Below are positions 1 through 11,559 of a stretch of DNA of 64,000 bases, piece after piece. The number at the start of each line of letters is the position of its first letter. The first letter of the stretch is position 1. The DNA lies in contig OZ020490.1 of the NCBI GenBank assembly GCA_963971405.1, positions 310,001-374,000 of the forward strand, written 5' to 3'. Below the pieces are notes generated by a model. It was not told the origin of the DNA and did not search any database. It saw only the letters and a program-made list of their open reading frames with translations. The stretch comes from Psococerastis gibbosa. Taxonomy: Eukaryota; Arthropoda; Insecta; Psocodea; Psocidae. The position numbers were made by a program, and so were the translations under genes.

Positions 1-284
1 ATTAAATTTAAGTAAACAGAACAATAACAAACCAAACTTCAAAACCAAAACGTGCCATTAATCAGTAGTTGCAGCAAAATTGAATTTTAAAGTCCACGCC
101 ACGCCATAACTTTCCCAAGACCACCAAAAGAACCGGTCTGAGTTTACTCGAACGTGCTTTCCAATTTATCAAAATTAGCAGATAGAGAAAATGAATAATT
201 TCATGGTAAATAATTTTCCTATGGTTAAATTTCCAATATTTTTTTTGGGGTTACCATCTGACGTCACTGGAAGTGAGGTAATTT

Positions 285-705
285 CTAGATAGGTCAGACC
301 AACACATCACACAGCAATAATGGCAGGGCACGCAAAGCATTTAAGCATGAATTTTCTATCATTTTTTCAAAAAACAAAATTTTTGCACAAAACCAAATGG
401 TTTTTTGGGAAAGCAACCTGTCCGGTTTCGTTACTCAATTTAACACCTAAAACATGCCTGAATGTAGAATTAAGTTAATCGATAGAAAGGTTTCACAGAA
501 AAATTATTTTTTAATAATTTTTTAATTATTATTATTAATTTTAATTATTTTTTAATAATTTTTCATGAAAATTTAGTTATTTTTATTTTTTTACCCCCAG
601 AAGCAAACTATCAAGGGGCCAGCGACCCCCTGCAATTTGTTAACATTATAACAACGACTACAAGATATGTGAATTTAAAAGAAATCGTTGGGGCCGTTTT
701 TGAGA
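285..705 (+). repeat. dispersed repeat, copy at 5' side of non-LTR element
   Basis: Closely matches 4297-4690 in the same orientation (shared landmarks: GGTCAGACCAACACAT, AATAATGGCAGGGCACGC, AACATGCCTGAA, AGAAATCGTTGG). No ORF. The two copies flank the minus-strand non-LTR element at 706-3960. The preceding bases 1-284 hold only AT-rich sequence and an inverted-repeat arm at 131-240. Confidence 0.7.
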
Positions 706-1035
706 ATTATTATTATTATTATTATTATATTTATTCAGTCCCATAAACATTACATAGTGATACATAGGTATTGCCACAGGCCAAGGCCGTGCGTGGCTAG
801 TTAAAGGGATGTTAGTCAAGCTTAAAAATAAAGTTAGTTAAAAAAAATTAAAATTAATTAAAGATTACGTTAGGTTAGGTTAGTTGCATATTTTCTAAAA
901 GTTCACAGTGCACTCAATAAAATTGTCCTTGATGCTGATTAGTTTAATATTGAAAAGAATTGAAATAAGTAAATGAATGAATGGAATCTTATTGGAAGGG
1001 GAGGGGGGGGGGGGGGAGTTGAAAATTACATATTC

Positions 1036-2409
1036 TTAAAAGAGATTCAAGTGCTGGGAAGCTTTGGTTATAAATACTCGTAGGCTTTTACCATCCTTCA
1101 AGTTTCTGGGCAGATCATTATAGATAGAGAGTGCCTTGTATTGCGCTGTATTTTTAGTTTTACTTGTTCTTGGTTTTTCGTGCAGTAGGGGTTTTCTCTC
1201 TTTATATCTTGTGCCATGTTCGTGGGAGACTTCGGGATGCAGGCCTAAAAGCTTATTTTTGTATAACTGTATTAGAGATTGTTTGGTAAATATTTTATTG
1301 ATGGTTGGGACTTTGGCAATATGAAAAAGCTCTTCAGTGGGGAATAATTTAGGCTTTTTGTACATAATTTTAAGGATTTTCTTTTGAATTTTAATTAGCC
1401 GTTCAAGTTCATTTTTATATGAAGCCCCCCATGCTATAATCCCATATTGTAAGTGTGACTGTATTAAAGCAAAGTATATGGCTCTCAGTAAGTGTTCATC
1501 AACTATATTCCTAACTTGGACGAATTTGTAAATAGATTTTCTAAGTTTCAATATAAGGGTATTAATTTGTTCCTGCCAGTTTAGTTTTTTGTCTATTATC
1601 AAACCAAGATATTTTGCGCTATCTACTCTTTGGATTCCCTCAATTCGGTAGTTGTCAGTTTGTATGTTGGTTTGTGAATTAGTGAACTCTATATAATACG
1701 TTTTTTTTAAGTTTAGAGTAAGTAAATTGTCATTCATCCATGATTTTACAATTTTCAGATCATTGTTTGCAGACTCATATAGCTCGGCTCTTGTGGAGCC
1801 TCTGCATATTAGTATCGTATCATCCGCAAATGCATTTATTTTGCTACTTAGTTTTAAGGTTAATAAATCATTTAAGATTAAATTGAAGCAAAATGGTCCA
1901 AGTACCGTGCCTTGGGGTATGCCACACGTAACGGTATCTTCATCGCTAAAACAAATGCATTTGTCAGAACTAGGTAACGTTTTTGTTTTTTGTTTTCGAT
2001 TAGTCAGGTAACTGGTTAGCAAAGTGTGGACTTGTCCTCTGAGCCCTAGTTTCTCCATTTTTTTAAGTAGTATACTGTGGGAAATAGTGTCAAAACCTTT
2101 TTTTAAGTCATTTAGGATGCAAAGACTGTATTGTTTCTTGTTAGAAATATCACTTAATTCATTTATTAGGTCACATATTGCTTCCGTTGTTCCCTTGTTT
2201 TTTTGGAATCCAAATTGCTGGGAAGAAATAAGCTTATGTTTTTCGGCAAAATCGCTTAGTCTGGTATATAGGACTTTTTCATAGATTTTACTGATAGCAG
2301 GTAGTACTGATATTGGCCTATAGTTTGCAGGGTCATCTGGGCTATTGTCCTTGAATATTGGAGTGACTATTGCTAGCTTTAGGCTATCGGGAAACGTACA
2401 GGTCGACAA
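1036..2409 (-). pseudogene. non-LTR reverse transcriptase
   Basis: 457-residue open frame with RT landmarks in order: YRPISVLPAISKIYEK, QQFGFQKNKGTTEA, LNDLKKGFDTISH, CGIPQGTVLGP, AFADDT (catalytic DD) and KYLGLIID, ending with the usual C-terminal L-P-x-x-L region (LPRNLKDGKSL). In motif A the expected F-L-D-L-x-K-A-F-D reads LNDLKKGFD, so the first catalytic Asp is kept but neighbours are changed. Separated by a frame break from its endonuclease, so the element is dead. Confidence 0.88.
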
Positions 2410-3076
2410 AGATGCATTGATGGCATGAGTTAACGGTTCCGCTATATGGGGTTTGACGGACTTAAGGGTATAGTTTGTAATATTGTCATGACCGGGGGCA
2501 GAATAATTTTTTAAATTCGATATTATTGTACTTATTTCTTGTGGGGTTGTAGGGGTTAGGAACAGTGTATATGGATTAGATGGGATTGCTGCTAGGCGAA
2601 TGTTCAGACTTGCTGGGTCATGGGGTATTTCACGGGCAAGGTTCGCGCCTACTTTTAAAAAGTATTCGTTAAATGCTTTGGAAGAGATGTTAGTTTCTTT
2701 AATGTTTTGTTTCTTCGTACCTCCAGTTATTTCATTTACTATTTCCCATTTTTTCTCAAATTATGTCCTGCATCGTGTAATTTGTTTTGGTAATATGTGG
2801 ACTTTATTATTTTAATTTGCGTTTTAACTTGGGCCGAGAATGATTTAGCATGAGATTTTAATATGAGGTCATGGGGTCGTTTCTTACTTTTTTATGCAAT
2901 TTATCACGATGTCGTATTGCTTCAACGATTTCAGTTGTTATCCATGGTTTCAACTTTTTTGTTTTGTTGTTGGGCCTAACTTCGAACTGCTTAGTATTAT
3001 TTTGTATTTGTTTCTTGAAGATATGTAAGAAATTGTTGTATGTTGCATTGCCGTCGTTATTTAAATATACACTATC

Positions 3077-3937
3077 CTATGTTTCCTGTTCTAAGGACCG
3101 ATTTAAGGCATTATAATCAATTTTATTTATTTTTAACTTGCACCCTAACTTATTTTCAATTTTTGAATAGTGGGAAGGCATGGGTAGGGATAACAGTTGA
3201 GTATAGTGGTCAGTTATTGATGTTTGAATAACAAAGGATTGTATGTCGGTGGTGGAATAGTTTTCAGGGATATAAATATGGTCAATGCATGATTGACTTA
3301 CATCGGTAACTCTGGTGTAGTTATTTATACACTGGACGTAGCCATGGCCGCTAAGCATATTTTGATATTCATCCCCCTCTTTGTCTAACACGTCGATGTT
3401 TATGTCTCCTGCTAAAATAGGGCCTAGTCCTAATTGATTTTTGCGCATATGTAAGCACATGTCAAGATCATTAATAAAATTTTCTGTATTTTTAATAGAG
3501 GGTGTTCTGTAGATGCCCAGAACTGACAGGGACTTCGCCCCCTTTTGGTGTTTCAATTCAAGTAATAGTGAAGTGCATTCTGTTATTTTAATATCAACTA
3601 CTGAGGCTTTGTGGGTGGATTTACAAAATATTACGACCCCCTCATTGCGTGTTAGAGAACCACCCTTAGCGAAGAAGTCATACCCATCTAGGCTGAAGGC
3701 AGGGCTATTTTCATTTATAAAAGCTTCAGTTAACACAATTATATCAATCACGACAGGTAGGCTCTGCAGAAAAATAAGAAATTCATCCAAATTGTGACTA
3801 ATGGATCGTATGTTCATATGGAGTATGTACAGATTTCCATTTTTTATTATATTTCGGGATAGTTGGCGACAATTTTCAATGACTATTGAGTTTATTTGGT
3901 TTATATTTAATATCTCATCGTCCTCATCATGCATCAT
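3077..3937 (-). pseudogene. non-LTR apurinic-like endonuclease domain
   Basis: 286-residue frame with the endonuclease/exonuclease/phosphatase fold markers: LHMNIRSISHN, IIVLTEAF, GIYRTPS, LAGDINID, and CIDHIYI with SITDHY near the end. It lies directly upstream (in element orientation) of the RT at 1036-2409 and belongs to the same insertion. The N-terminal ORF1 is not recognised. Confidence 0.82.
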
Positions 3938-4296
3938 TTTATGATATAGTTCAAGGTTAAAGGTGTTTATTCATTTATTTATTTCAATTTTTCCAGATCA
4001 TCTAGACAATTAATTTTTATTACATTGCAATTTTCTGATTTTCTGACCAATATAATATAGAATAACACCCCCCCCCCCAAATTGAGTTAGCCCAAAATAA
4101 AAAAGTATCTCGCGGTATGATTTTTGTGAACCTACATGTAAAATTTCTTCAAAATCGGCCGAGTAGTTTGCCCGGAAATCGATGAACAGACAGACAGACA
4201 TACAGGGTCCGGAACCCAGGGACCTCCTCCGGCATTCGCCTAGGATATCACCAATCCCAAAGCATTGAATTAATCGATGGCATTGCATATTCTAGA

Positions 4297-4690
4297 CCGG
4301 TCAGACCAACACATTACCACACAGTAATAATGGCAGGGCACGCAATGCATTTGAGCTTGAATTTTGTATCATTTTTTCACAAAACATTTTTTGCCTAAAA
4401 CCAAATACTTTTTTGGGAAAGCAACCTGGCCGGTTTCGTTCCCTTTCTTAGCACCTAAAACATGCCTGAAGGTAGAAATCATCGATAGAAAGGTTTCGCA
4501 GAAAAATTATTTTTTAGTCATTTTTCATTAAAATTTAGTTATTTTTATTTTTTACCCCCCGAAGCAAACTATCAAGGGGCAAGCGATCCCATGAATTTTG
4601 TTAACATTAATAACGACTACAATATGTGTGAATTTAAAAGAAATCGTTGGAGCCGTTTATGAGAAATAATTTTTTTAGACTTTTTTTGTA
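4297..4690 (+). repeat. dispersed repeat, second copy
   Basis: Homologous to 285-705. Followed (4700-4910) by short units with the phrase 'CCTACAT..AAATTTCATCAAAAT' and GACAGACAGACAGA, a common form of animal interspersed repeat; related pieces occur at 4100-4205, 6840-7010, 45480-45720 (reverse), 52930-53230 and 54340-54460. Confidence 0.65.
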
Positions 4691-4910
4691 GTTTTTGATA
4701 ATATAAGCTTAAGCCCTCAAAACTGAGTTAGCCCGAATTAAAAAAAATGGTCCCGAGGTATGAACCTACATCAAAATTTCATAAAAATCGACCGAGTAGT
4801 TGAAAAAAAATGGTCTCGAGGTATAATTTTTGTGAACCTACATGCCAAATTTCATCAAAATTGACTGAGTAGTTTGCCCGGAAATTGACGAACAGACAGA
4901 CAGACAGAGC

Positions 4911-5740
4911 CAGGGCTGCCACATTCCGTGGTTTACCTCGGAATTCCGTGGGAAATAATTTTATTCCGAAAAATTTCCGGGGTCAACAATTTTTGAGGTT
5001 TTTCTGTGGGATTTTAGGGAAATTTGTTTTTATTTTATTTTTTAAGATTTTTGTCGAATGACCATTGATTCTCTCGCGATTTCATAAAATTTTCGCAAAA
5101 ATTCAAAAAATATAAACACTATTTCCACCCCGAGCCCTACACCTCCATATGATTTGCATGCTGAAGCAGGGGACCAATCGAAAGTCCACCATATTTTGGC
5201 CTAAAATTTTCGCGCCAAATGAAACTCAATAGTTATCTTATGGCAGTTATGACAGTTAATTGTCAGCTATTTATTACGACTTAGCTGTCGTGTATTTCCC
5301 GCCGCCAGCGCACTAAAAATTATTCTAGATTTCTGCATGTTTTTAAAAAGTTACTAGCTTGAGTAGCTTCAGCTTTGTATAATGAATAAAACTTAGATGA
5401 ACCTGAAATAAGATGCCGGGAATATCATATCAGCCTATAAAAGTGTGAGAGTGAGAAAAAAGTCAAATCAAATGATTAAATCATGGGAGCCTATTGCATT
5501 ATTTCCATCACAAACCTATTTCAAGAAAGGTTTGTAAGTTTATACATACATGCATTGGCGTAAATAGGGGGGTCCTGGGGGGGGGGGGAGGCTAAGCCCG
5601 CAGGCCCCCCCCCCAGGATTTCTGGTGACAAAGACGTTATGGAGGTGAAAGGCATAGTATCCACAATAACGAAAGGGAAATTAATTCTTGATACTCGGTA
5701 TGCTTATTTTACATTAAAGACATCATGAAAAAATCAACAC
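4911..5740. other. non-coding spacer
   Basis: No ORF with family resemblance. AT-rich sequence with a TTCCGTGG-type repeat near 4920 and a G-run followed by a C-run near 5580-5615. Nothing else supported. Confidence 0.4.
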
Positions 5741-5819
5741 GTTGACTTATTTTCACGAAAATATATTACTCAAAATGCTTAAGATCCCAATAGGCCTATT
5801 TCAGACCTATTTTTTCAAG

Positions 5820-6190
5820 CTTTTTCTTCGGGGGAGACCCCCGGACCCCCTCAGTGGTAGGTTTATTTGTCGGTACAATCTCAACTGTACTGCTTGCAAA
5901 ATTCGTAAAACCTCACTAATTTGGACCTAGGCCTATATACATCAATTTTCCTTCTCCGGGGGAAACCCCCGGCCCCCCATTCTCCAGGGTTTAATATGCG
6001 TAAAACCTCACTAATTTGGGCCTATTTATCAATTTTTTTCTACGGGGGAGACCCCCGGACCCACCTATCACCAGGGTATAAAATGCGAAAAACCTCATTA
6101 ATTTGGGCCTATTTATCATTGTTTTTTCTGCAGGGGAGACTGCGCCCCCTTCTCCAGGGGATAAAATGTGTAAAACCTCACTAATTCAGG
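5820..6190. repeat. tandem array of 85-96 bp units
   Basis: About four diverged units, each with a GTAAAACCTCACTAATTTGG block (starts near 5903, 5999, 6086, 6171) and a GGGGGAGACCCCCGGACCC block. Small open frames through it are by-products of the repeat. Confidence 0.8.
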
Positions 6191-6619
6191 TTTACCATAA
6201 CATTAATGGCTTGGATTTACGGAGAACAGCTTAGATCTGATAATGACAACCCAAACAACCTAGCCCCCCCCTCCAGTCTCCAGAAGGTTACGCAGCCCCC
6301 TATAATGCTTTTCTCAGCGCTCCAAGTATTTTTAATTGTCAGCAACTGCCAATTTTGAATTTGCCACAATTAAAAGTACCTACTTATGGTATACGTGGGT
6401 GTAGCTTAGGAGCCTTAGACTATACTGCTCTAGCTTCTGAAAATTAGCAAGATTAAAAGATGAAAACTGGTGAAGTAGGCATGGTGACGTACAGCAGTCG
6501 ATACTCTCAAAAATAATAAAAATCCGCCTATGCTTAGCATACTACATGAAAACAAACTTTATATCCAGTTCAATTTGTAACATCCTTGGTGTTCAAAAAT
6601 GAAAAAAATCATATATAAG

Positions 6620-6758
6620 GCGCTTATTCGACCAAGGTCAATAGTGATAGTAAATGTGGTATTGACGTGGTAGCAGACATTAAGACAGTCTAAAAATGTC
6701 TGCTCCCACGTCAATACTACATTTACTATCACTATTGACGCTGGTGGAATATGCATCT
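6620..6758. repeat. near-perfect hairpin / small MITE
   Basis: Two arms of about 60 bp around a short loop: GTCAATAGTGATAGTAAATG at 6638 onward and its reverse complement ending at about 6739, with AGCAGACATT and AATGTCTGCT next to the loop. Could be a tiny foldback element; transcription is not shown. Confidence 0.75.
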
Positions 6759-6889
6759 AAAGGGAACCAACATTTAAAAAAAATTCCGGGGTATTCTGAG
6801 GAACTATTTAAAAATTTCCGAGGAATACGGCAGAAGTCATTTGGCAGCCCTGGACAGAGCAACAGAGCGACAGTGCGAAAGACAGACAT

Positions 6890-7475
6890 TTCGTAAAAAA
6901 CACATTTTTGGGTTCCTGGGACCTCAAAGCATGTAAATCCGTTGAAATCTCGGAATCGAAAATTTCGACCATCACAAAGCTTTCCTTATGCGACGTATAA
7001 ATTGGAAAGCAAAAATTACTTATATAATTATTATTCATTGTGCTCAGTTGATTCTATTATTCCGTGATTATTGTTATGATTTACAAAATGTTGTTATACC
7101 TAAAGAGGTGTTGAAAATGGCTGTTATTCCATTCTCTTCTATAGGTATGTAAGATCTCTTTCTTCTTTTATATTTCCATTGTCCATAATGTATTGTAATT
7201 GTATTGTATTTATGTAACAATATAATATATCTCTTATTGATTGAATCCTATGACGTCATACTGCTCCTGGGGGTCAGAAACCCCCCCCCCCCCCCCCGCC
7301 CAACCCGAAGTGTTTCCATCGTACACTAGATGCAGTTGCAGATGCAGAATCCGAAATTTAACCATAGGGTAATTATTTACTATGAAATTACACATTATCT
7401 CTATCTACTAATTTACAAATTGGAAAGCATGTTCGAGTAAACTCGGACCGGTTCATTAATTTTTCGTGTCCTATG
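6890..7475. other. non-coding spacer with inverted-repeat arm
   Basis: Contains a repeat fragment, a 17-base C run near 7280 and, at about 7352-7460, the reverse complement of 131-240 (shared CCGAGTTTACTCGAAC-like core, CATAGG and TAAATTATT blocks). No gene seen. Confidence 0.5.
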
Positions 7476-7480
7476 TTGAG

Positions 7481-7720
7481 TGTCGTGCCGAGGACTCGTG
7501 TTTTGCCTGCTGGCCGACTACCTTAAGGCGGAAAGAAGATACCTTCTTTGGTGGGAGGATGTCGTTGCGCTACTGGATTTTGTACACGTTCGAAAAAAGA
7601 AGAGAAAGAAAACAAAAGAAGTCAACCTAAATGTTTTTAATGTTTTGAAATTATCGCTAATGTTTTGCTTTAATAAATGAAAAATTATGAACTTGAATAA
7701 TTATTTATAGTTTTTTAACA
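7481..7720 (+). repeat. 5' LTR of BEL/Pao-like element
   Basis: 240 bp, TG...CA, contains AATAAA near its 3' end (at 7672). Differs from the 3' LTR at about eight positions by eye, three of them clustered in the first seven bases. Preceded by TTGAG. Confidence 0.85.
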
Positions 7721-7722
7721 AG

Positions 7723-7735
7723 TGGCGACCGTGAC
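7723..7735 (+). other. primer-binding site
   Basis: TGGCGACCGTGAC lies two bases inside the 5' LTR. It matches the form of primer-binding sites complementary to the 3' end of tRNA-Arg in arthropod LTR elements (from memory). Confidence 0.6.
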
Positions 7736-7746
7736 AAAGGACATCC

Positions 7747-8448
7747 ATGGACGGAACGGCAAGTCTTAATTGTATGAGAAAAAAAAGAGGGGGCTTACGA
7801 GTGATGATAACCAAAGCCATTCGGGACGCAGATTTAGCCTATGACGATGAGAAATGGGAAGAGCTTCGAATAGAAACCCACACAATTGCAATGGGAGGCA
7901 AGGAACTAGTTAAATTAGACCAGAATATTGTGAATTTGATTGTTTCTGATGAGTTATTAACGGAAGAATATATACGTAGCGAGAATGAAAGTGCCAATGA
8001 TTGCCAAGAGAAGATAATGAGTTGTTGCTCAAGGGAAGTTAACTTTGCTGGATTGTGTAAGGGTAATCTAAGTGCGCAATTAAGTGACGGGAAATGCAAT
8101 CTAAAACTTCCCCAAATAGAACTAATAAAATTCGATGTGAAATTGATTTTGATGAGAAAGCGGGCCTCTTTATTTTGCACAGAACTTAATCACAAAGCCA
8201 ACGATTGTGTGGCCCAAGTGTCTTGCAAGGGATGTTCTGGAAGACATGGGACCATTATATGCCCTGGACGAGGGCGGCAGACAGATGATGATGGTATTTA
8301 TCTTGATGAGGATACTTACTTTACTTTTTCGAGTCCAAGCGCGTCCAAAACTACGCCTTCAAAACTTTCGTCTTGGGCCGCAAGGGCGAGGTCATCCGCG
8401 TATAGGAAGTGGTTGGATGTGAGCGATATTGGTTGGTCATTTGTATAG
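7747..8448 (+). pseudogene. BEL/Pao-like gag remnant (zinc knuckle)
   Basis: Starts MDGTASLNC 27 bp after the LTR. The C-terminal part has a Cys/His pattern of the Pao type (FCTELNHKANDC, CKGCSGRHGTIICP). Retrovirus-like gag homology ends near residue 185 (about 8300); the rest of the frame reads through into the antisense of the inserted non-LTR element. Only about 185 residues remain where an intact gag would be much longer. Confidence 0.65.
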
Positions 8449-9511
8449 ATGTTGAACAGCATAGGACTCCACCCTGTGCCAAACCGTTTTTCTGATTTCG
8501 CCATCTGCTCTTTTTGCCCTCAAAGGAGACGTAGAGCCTCCGATTCTGGAGCAAAGATTTTATCACTTGCGTAAGTCTCTCGTCGCCCGTCATTGCTCTT
8601 ACTTTCTCCAGCAGGACTTTGTGGCTCACCGTGTCGTAGGCCGCTGTAAGGTCGACGAAGACAACGCCTGTTACTAGTTGGTCTTGAAAACCTCGTTCAA
8701 TAAACTCGGTGAGGTTGAGAACCTGGCTTGTACAGTTCTTTCCTGGGCGGAAGCCTGCTTGTTGTGGTATTAGAATCGGATCTAGAACTGGCTTTATTCT
8801 TTCCAGGATTAGTCTCTCGTACAGTTTAAATAGGTGACATAGAAGTGAGATAGGTCGGTAACTACTAGCGCTATCGGCTGGTTTTCCGGGTTTCAAGAGA
8901 GCAATGCCCCTGGCTTTTTTCCAGACCTTTGAGATTTGGAAACTCAAGGTGCATTTATTAAAGAGCTTCAATATCCAGGCCTTGGTATGAGTTCCAAAGT
9001 TCTTAATTTGCTCTGTGCAGAGGTCATCACCCCCCGCAGTTTTACCATTCTGCATTAGCTTGAGGCCTGCGTCGAATTCCTTCAGGGTGAAAGGTGCTGC
9101 CAGGACATCGTTATGGGTTGGGGTGGTATGCACTGCTGGACTCACACGGACTCTTGCTCTTCGGTTGGTTTTCCCATTTAAAAGGAGTTGGTGTGCTATT
9201 TGGTTCGGAGTTACCTGACTAGAAGTTATCACAGCTTTTTTATCACAGCTCAGTTTCTTAATTAGATTCCATGCCATCTTGCTACTATGAGTCATGTCCA
9301 TCCTTCCCAGAGTCTCTATCCATTTCGCTTGCCTTTCCTTACTCACGGTCTTCAACAGAGCCTCGCCACACTCGATCGTTTCTTCATTGAAGGGGTCTTG
9401 CTCGTAAAGGTCTTGATACTGCTTCAGCAGGGCGCGGGAATCATGGTTGAGCCCCGGGATATAGTGCTTTCTACAACCTCTCGGAATATTCTTGCAAGAC
9501 ATCTTTCGCAC
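8351..9511 (-). pseudogene. non-LTR reverse transcriptase
   Basis: 386-residue frame: thumb/fingers region, YRPISLLCHLFKLYERL, QQAGFRPGKNCTSQV, FVDLTAAYDTVSH, NGLAQGGVL. A frame break at about 8460 moves the catalytic FLYADDLAL into the overlapping frame 8316-8504. Truncated at the C-terminal end. Confidence 0.85.
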
Positions 9512-10187
9512 TAAGTCTTCTAAATGGTATTTCCGTTGGTCTCACGGCTGCATGGATGTTTATGCCGATAGGGCGGTGTTGTGTTTTGGGAATAGGCTTA
9601 TAGACCATCTTGGTACTGCAGCCGTAGATTTTTTCACTGACGAAAGCAAGATCTGGATTGTAACCTTTTCTCCAAACTCTGCTATTGAACGACTTCGGTA
9701 ATTTCGGGTCGTGGATAAGCGTCAGGTTGTTTGCTTCGGCCCAGTCTTCAATTGCCTTGCCATTGTTATCCGTTTCGGCATACCCCCAGGCTGTATGGTG
9801 GCTGTTAAAATCTCCAACGATTACATTAAGAGCGCTACCCCGGAAGTTCTGTGGAGGCAAGAAGGAGAAGTGAGTGCCAGGGGGTTTATATACCGATGTT
9901 ATGGTACAGTTGAGCAGCTCAACGGTGAGAATTTCGATTCCATCATTATTTGTGCTACTTGCGGTCTTGGTAGCAAGGCTTTTTCGGACGAATATGGCGC
10001 TGCCGTGTTTTTTGTGTGGAATTTCGATGGCGAGTTGCATTCCGTCGATTGCGGGTCTGTTTAATTTTCTATCTCTGTGTGTCTCTTGGACACACAGAAC
10101 GTCACAATTCATGTCCTTACACAGTTGCGAAACAAGATCTTCCTTGTCACTAGTAATTGAGATGGCCGTCAGAGCAGGCCCTGACAA
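9471..10187 (-). pseudogene. non-LTR endonuclease domain
   Basis: 238 residues with endonuclease markers: DVLCVQETH, TSVYKPPGT, VIVGDFNSHH, and YNPDLAFVS. It precedes the RT frame (overlap 9471-9511) in the same element. ORF1 is absent: 10188-10320 is only short leader or flank. Confidence 0.82.
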
Positions 10188-10372
10188 GGGCCGATTTGGG
10201 TGTATTGGGGGGAGTATTCATATTCGTCTGGTTTCTTTGGTCGCTTGTTAGTGGAAGAATTAGCCGTACTTTGTACGTTGCCCAGGGGACGTCGACGATT
10301 TATCACTTAAGACAGATGGCCAAAAGAAATCGTACGCGGGGAGGCTTCTTCCGTGTCCCCTCAATGATAAGG

Positions 10373-10543
10373 ATAATGATGATGATATTGATCATGATGA
10401 TGACTATGATGACCTTGATAAGGATGATGATATTGATCTCGATGACGATGATGATGACTTTGATAAGTATGATGATATTGATCTTGATAACGACGATGAT
10501 GATGATGTTCTTGATGAGGAGGATGATGAATGCAGCTAATTTG
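10373..10543 (+). repeat. GAT-rich low-complexity tract (Asp-rich if translated)
   Basis: Imperfect GAT/GAC triplets would give a run of Asp in one frame, ending at a TGA-rich region. A similar tract resumes at 16447-16475 after the non-LTR insertion, so both may be halves of one acidic segment of the LTR element. Confidence 0.6.
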
Positions 10544-10684
10544 CAACATAGACCTATGGTAGCCGACTGTAATAAGGTAAAAGATGCTATTTGATCCATT
10601 GAATGAGTCAATGGACAAAATTTTACAAAACGTTGATAATGAAAAAATTAAGATACGTACGACTCTAAATTAAAAATTTTAAGT

Positions 10685-11336
10685 ATGAATATTCGAAGTC
10701 GAAATAAGAATTTTAATCAGTTTCTAGTGTGCTACCAAAGCGTTAGGATTTTATTTGATGTTACTGTCTTAACTGAAACGCACCACTCTGCTGAATCTGG
10801 TAGTACTTACTCCATTCCCGATTACGACTCTTTTTATAGTTACGGTTTTATTAACAAATGTGATGGGGTTGCGGTCTTCACCAGGTCTTGTTTAGGGGCC
10901 AGCTTTGAACTAGTTAATATTACTGGATGCAACGCAACAGTCGTCTCACTTTCATATGCAGATAAAAAACACAAAATGATTTCGATCTATCGACCGCCTA
11001 GGGAAAATGTACCAGGTTTTATTGTGTGCCTAGCAAGCTTCCTTGAAAACCTTAACAGCTCCTCTTATGACCTACTAACATTGACAGCGGATATTAATAT
11101 AGACACAGCAGAGGAAACCCCACCGGTAGATACCTTGAATTATTTGAACATACTCACATCGATGGTGCTATACTCAGCAATTAATAGTTATACTAGAGTT
11201 CCTACTGAACCTAATATTAAAAGCTCTTGTCTAGACCACTTTTTTACAAACGCGCACTCAGACGCACTTGGACACATATATACTACGCTCATCAGTGACA
11301 GACCACTTTATGACAGCATTAACCATTCAGCACGTT
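10685..11336 (+). pseudogene. non-LTR endonuclease domain, interrupted
   Basis: 217 residues: MNIRSRNKNFNQFL, VTVLTETHH, ISIYRPPRE, ADINIDTAEE, SCLDHFFTN and ending at the DHxP-like ISDRPLY. The copia target site lies just after this motif. Homologous to the endonuclease at 3077-3937. Confidence 0.82.
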
Positions 11337-11341
11337 AGTAC

Positions 11342-11510
11342 TGTTGAAATTAAATAAGCCAAAAGAACACACGTGGAGATACATCTTGCTTATTAATGAT
11401 AATATTGATAATAGTAAGCAACCATAGAGTACCAACGTCCGACACGGACACTTAGGAGTGGCACAAGACACGTTTAACTTACGCGCCATATCCATAAGTT
11501 AACTTCAACA
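11342..11510 (-). repeat. copia 3' LTR
   Basis: 169 bp, begins TGTTGAAATT and ends AACTTCAACA on the + strand, with AGTAC before it. The adjoining internal sequence on the minus strand (AAGGGGATTG) is a plausible polypurine tract. Confidence 0.92.
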
Positions 11511-11559
11511 CAATCCCCTTAATCTTAGGAACAATACGTGAGCGCAAACACAAACTAAG

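Larger units (their letters stand above)
706..3960 (-). mobile_element. non-LTR retrotransposon (Jockey/CR1-like superfamily), decayed
   Basis: Minus-strand element with an endonuclease segment (3077-3937) and a reverse transcriptase segment (1036-2409). Its 3' end carries an ATT-repeat tail, read as TTATT repeats at 706-727. The reading frame is broken between 2409 and 3077. The related plus-strand element at 10.6-16.4 kb shares endonuclease and RT patterns. Exact 5' end not determinable. Confidence 0.8.
8300..10320 (-). mobile_element. non-LTR retrotransposon inserted in the LTR element
   Basis: Minus-strand endonuclease plus RT. The RT stops just after its YADD motif at about 8340, so the element lacks its 3' third; such 3' loss is unusual for target-primed insertions and suggests a later deletion. 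Boundaries are approximate and no target duplication was found. Confidence 0.75.

Noticed and set aside
7480-7680. Small gene with a Lys-rich C-terminus (also at 16533-16760)
   Set aside because: Both frames lie within the LTRs of the BEL/Pao-like element.
10303-10618. Minus-strand Ile-rich and His-rich frames
   Set aside because: Antisense of the GAT-rich tract; composition artefact.
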